The position numbers and the translations under genes are program-made. A DNA stretch of 64,000 bases from Notospermus geniculatus (lineage: Eukaryota > Nemertea > Pilidiophora > Heteronemertea > Lineidae), in contig NMRB01000124.1 in NCBI GenBank assembly GCA_002633025.1, forward strand, positions 1 to 64,000, read 5' to 3'. The notes beneath the pieces were generated by a model, which was not told where the DNA came from, did no database searches, and saw nothing but the letters and a program-made list of their open reading frames with translations. Shown one piece after another: positions 59,901-64,000 of this stretch. Position 1 is the first letter of the stretch. Each line of letters starts with the position of its first letter.

Positions 59901-62900
59901 TACCAAACTGGGCGATCATCACTATTTTGTAAGCAGGGCGAGTACGTTGTATTCTACCTCTGCGACCTATGTATCTAAGTTAATGGGCCAGCGCAAAGTA
60001 AAATAAGAATTGTCATGGGAAACATTCTCGAATGAATCATTCATGCTTGATGATGTTTAAATTGTTTTTCAACTAAACTGTGGTACCCATTTGTGTGGGT
60101 TGAGCCATAACGGCATAAATAAAGAATTCTTCAGGTACCCACGAGCCTCAGGGAGAGGATATCTATATGGAAACCATTTGTTACCACGTCTAGTTGATTG
60201 AAACAAACCTGGCAGGATAGAAATTGCTGAATAAGATATCATTCAAAGCTACATCTACCATTACATTCATCTGAAATGTAATTAAGGAAAGCCTGATAAT
60301 CTTGCCCAACAGGATAGGTGCACTGAAGCGTATGTTGCAAATGGTGCAGGAGATAAGGCAGCAAGAAGGTGTTTTTACTGGTGCTGGGTAACGATTTATC
60401 GGCACCATTTCCAAGAGTAGGCCGCGATTTTCAGAATGGTGTGAACCTTCGAACTCGAAACCTCTCATTTCGAGGGTCAGGGAACACCCGCGTACCCATC
60501 GGTTTAAGTTGACTTGTGTTGTTGGTCTTCAGGGGTTAGACCCTATCTTTTCCTCCCTGAATGCTTCCTGACTGACTACCACGAGGGCGTTGTTTGAATA
60601 CGTCGCAGTTGACAACCCCTACCTGGCAAATATCTTCTCTTTATATAATTAACATGCTTTTCCCTATTCACCTTATCAACCTGCCTTTAGCTACAGCCAC
60701 TATATCAATAATTCAAATTGCTAAGCTGCTTCTTGTGTGACAAGATGAATTGAGATATGCTCCAACTGCCCCGAGTCACCCCAGTTTAATAACATCCTCC
60801 AGATATAATTGCAATGTTTCCGAGATAATGACTCATTAAAAGGTTAACAGTTCAATGTGATCAGCATCAACTAATTAAACGACACCTGTTTACTTATGCG
60901 CCTAAAGCCATTCACATCCGTATAATTCAGCTTTTTGTTATAATGTACATGTACATGTATAGATGAATTCTTGCCATGATATTCGAGGGAAAGCCCCAAT
61001 CATTCCGACTCCGGATTGACCAAGTGGTTAGAGCAACAGTAATGCATCCCACTGCTAATAAATCTCACCATCTGTATTCCGGTCAAAGGGAGGTCTCGTT
61101 GTAATATTCACTTGCTGGTTTGGTGATAGCCGACTTGGGAGTTGATATCCTTGGCTCTTGTAATAGGAATTCGTACATGTATTGCTGTATTCTGTTAAGT
61201 TCACAAGGACGCTGTTTTTCAGGTCCTGTCTCATAGGACGCGTTGACAGCAATGATGTTGATTTCAATATATGTATTATAAGTACATTTCATGTCAACCG
61301 TTTGTGTATCTTCACACTGAAGCAACGTTGAGACTTGGATGGACGTCTGCAGGTTTAGACTCCAGTAATACATGTAAAATTGATTCTTATCAAATCATCA
61401 TCAAAATTTGAAGTTTGGAGAACTGTTTCATCGGGTACCACATTCCTATTACATCTCCTTGGGAATTACATCACCACTTTATTATTTTCTTTATTTTCCA
61501 AAGGATTAATATTGCTCTGCAGATGATGATGATGTAGTCATTGATCTTTGAAGCATCAATGTCAGCCGAGTGGTCGATTTTTGATAGATACAGCTGTGAA
61601 ATGGGACACAGCCTGCAGATAAAAAAAAGTTCCGTCCTGACAGTATTTCTGACCCCTGAATGATGAAAATTTCTGTGCTTTTATTAGTGTGTTGCATAAA
61701 GAATTTCGATTATTTTCCGTTAATGTTTGATGTTTTGAAGCCAGGGTATTTATTGGAGATACATCTAGGGTAAATTGAATATTGATCATGCCTTTGGGGG
61801 ATTCTTTGAACGTAACCAGGTCAATGAAAGACAATACAAAACGAAATGCGTGCTTTTACCTGCTGAATCTGTATTCCGTACTGTATTGTCTTTGAGTCGC
61901 ATTTAGTGAATTAAAAAATTCTTTATTGACATAGATGTCTAGATATATCCAGGTATGTCAATTAAACATATCGCTCAGCTAAGTTTTTCAGGCAAATAAC
62001 TTTGCGACATAACGCCTGTGCACTGTAGGCCTATTCTCAATTGTGCTTTATCCGCGCAGTACATTGTGAATGTTCTGTGTTTATGCAATCGTTAACAATG
62101 GACTGAAGCCAGTTACTTGTTTTGATAATAGGCCTTACAACATGGCTGACTGGTCTATTAGCAGGTGAGCGAGAGCCAAGTAATCACAGGCGCGAAGTGA
62201 AGATTGGCATGAAAATCATTGACAGGCCTATCAGTTTGAATCCATGCAACTGGAAGTCGAACCCAATGGAGCCTACCGTTGTTGAACACACACATGTAAA
62301 AGTACGATAGTATTCCGTCGCATGAATCTCCAGTGACTGGAATCATTGCAAGATCAGACTCACTGTGGCAAGCTGCTGATAAACGAAACATCTGAGACAG
62401 GAAAAAACCGTAGCTGAATGACTTGATTTACCGCGGCGACTGATAAAGCACATCGCCAACAATGGCTGATATTCATTAAAGGTAGCAAATGCTTTTATAC
62501 TACAGGTTTTGCAGTACATTTCCATTGGACATTGCTGTGCAAATTTTAAGTAAAAGCACTTGCTAACTTTTATGAATACCCGGTACCACCCAATGACTGA
62601 GCTTGCCCAATTTGAGGAACTTCCAATGATAGAAATGTATGCAAAATATATATCTGATCTAGTCGACAATGTCATGTGGAGCAAAGCCAATCATGCGCTA
62701 AATGCAACCTATTCGAGGTATGGCTATCTCGATCTTACAGGCGATGACGAGATCGATTTATTGACTTTTTTCCAACAGTCTAACATATCCGTCGGACCGG
62801 ACAATTATTTCATGACATACTGGTACAGGAGTGTACATATTCAACGGTAATTGGTTGTTAGCCATGCTTTATTAAATCTTAGCGACAAACCAATAAAGAA

Positions 62901-64000
62901 GAGCTGTCTGGGACTTCTGTGGTAAACTGATCAGTCTTGGTCGAACCTGTATACGAACAGGTGGTTCTACCGCCGACGCATCATTGCTGTGTTCCAGGTA
63001 CATGTAGGTTTCATTGGCAACTGACCATGACACAAGGGTATCCTTTCATGAAGCTTCAACCGTCAAGATCGTTTAGCATGCAGATGTCCAGCCAAAGTAT
63101 TTTGCCTCGTTATGTAACTGTACATGTATGTTGATGTTGACACACCACTTTTTTTGTTTCACTTTATACCTTGCCTACACTGTGGGCTCGAAGACAATCG
63201 ACAGACGTGCCTCCAGCACCGGCACAGCGAACTGTTTGAAATCAATCAACTGCTCGATCATTTTGCTTTTTCATCTCCCGTGTCTGCCCGAGCCATCCAT
63301 AAACTATAGGATACGTCAAAGTTGAAAGCAAAACCCTGTCGTCCGGGGGTTTCAATATTTAGTCAGCACACTTCATTTACACGAGTGTGATACAGCGTAA
63401 TTTTGTTGACGCTGATCCAACAATATCAAGAAAATGGATAGGCTTACAGCCATAGCAAGATTTCATTTTTAGCCAACTCTCGCTTGCAGCAGCATGAATG
63501 ATGTTCCAATCTAAACATGGCCGATTTCCACCAAGCGCATTTCTTGCGACGATCAGCAATTCACAGAATGTGCTCAGGTAACCCGTTCCCAAGCGTTAAC
63601 AACAAAAACCTCTCCAATCATCGTGTATCATCAGCCGACACTGAAGTGGCCAAGATTCTTCGATTTTTAACCAGTGGAATTGGATTTCCCAGTCTCTCAG
63701 CTGCAGCAGCAAGGCCGAAGACGCTATAATTGGTCTTTCACCCCGATTTTATCGCCCGATTGGATTTGTGGATAATAGTAATAGATGAGATCCGTTTGGT
63801 AATCATTCGAAGGAAGCCAGCGAAATCAAAGGGGTGATTGTACGTCGCGTACCCTTGCGGTTATATCTTGTGGTCTACCCTTCCTCCTACGCTGGCACTG
63901 GGAGCAGTCGAGAGACGGGCCTTCGGTAATATTCGTAGAGTACACTGACGTTTGGTTGAAAACAGCACCCAACATGACCAGTCAGTGACATCACCATTCA
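56980..64000. other. Right-hand region without an identified gene
   Basis: I cannot name a gene here. A 24-bp perfect palindrome made of TACATGTA words lies at 57215-57238. The interval 58100-60500 has several partly open, stop-interrupted frames on both strands that could be decayed retroelement or gene remnants. One candidate exon is listed separately at 62569-62849. A partial tRNA-like A box lies near 61014-61035 without a B box. Confidence 0.4.
62569..62849 (+). CDS. Candidate exon of unknown function
   Basis: An open frame of about 93 codons reads MTELAQFEELPMIEMYAKYI in its first half and GPDNYFMTYWYRSVHIQR near its end. It stops at a possible donor (CAACG|GTAATT). Composition is more protein-like than neighbouring frames, with a balanced charge pattern and an N-glycosylation-type NAT and NIS. 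I do not recognise the family and see no partner exons. The start is arbitrary. Confidence 0.3.

Noticed and set aside
61014-61070. tRNA-like sequence TGACCAAGTGGTTAGAGCA
   Set aside because: Only an A-box-like motif is present, with no B box or cloverleaf.

Overview
The window looks like nuclear DNA from a marine invertebrate deuterostome, and an echinoderm-like or hemichordate-like genome is my best guess. The evidence is intron-rich genes with GT-AG splicing, tandem multi-exon SLCO transporters, a phospholipid scramblase, an R7BP-type RGS anchor and tandem cytosolic sulfotransferases. The DNA is dense in hairpin MITEs and in the palindromes TACATGTA and TAGGCCTA. Nothing in it is bacterial. 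Most real coding sequence sits in short exons, so I rebuilt genes from exon homology, splice signals and reading-frame phase.

Left part (1-20.2 kb, plus strand): about 5 kb without a gene leads into the first five exons of a phospholipid scramblase (5293-7583). This gene stops 11 bases before a single N at 7595. Directly after the N the sequence resumes inside an exon of an organic-anion transporter (SLCO-1, 7596-12088). A second, apparently intact SLCO gene follows (SLCO-2, 14906-20197). The two have the same nine-exon layout and the same intron phases. SLCO-1 lacks its 5' end and carries one extra base in its fourth visible exon.

Middle (20.2-30 kb, minus strand): five exons between 29867 and 22048 encode a regulator-of-G-protein-signalling binding protein (RGS7BP/RGS9BP family). 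It has a basic tail and a Cys-Cys motif. It is transcribed towards SLCO-2. Its introns hold a 551-bp inverted-repeat element, a 430-bp direct duplication with clustered AGGTCA half-sites, and a near-perfect hairpin.

The 30-50 kb region has no gene I can support. Its main structure is a dispersed duplication (31480-33870 and 41517-44696) whose two copies differ by transposon insertions. One is a 918-bp element with 62-bp terminal inverted repeats and a 9-bp target-site duplication. The other is a 160-bp MITE.

Right part (50-64 kb, plus strand): an intact two-exon cytosolic sulfotransferase (50056-51390) is followed by a tandem copy (53737-55584). The copy is cut off at an N, and a 996-bp inverted-repeat element begins at the next base. 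Beyond it lies a copy of sequence found 1.5 kb downstream of the first gene. The last 7 kb hold no gene I can identify.

All three single Ns (7595, 41516, 55585) coincide with breaks in gene or repeat structure. They are best read as contig joins, so gene breaks there may be assembly effects. I found no evidence of a novel gene system. The most useful observations are the hidden RGS-anchor gene, the frameshift, the mosaic sulfotransferase pair, the transposon-polymorphic duplication and the N-associated junctions.
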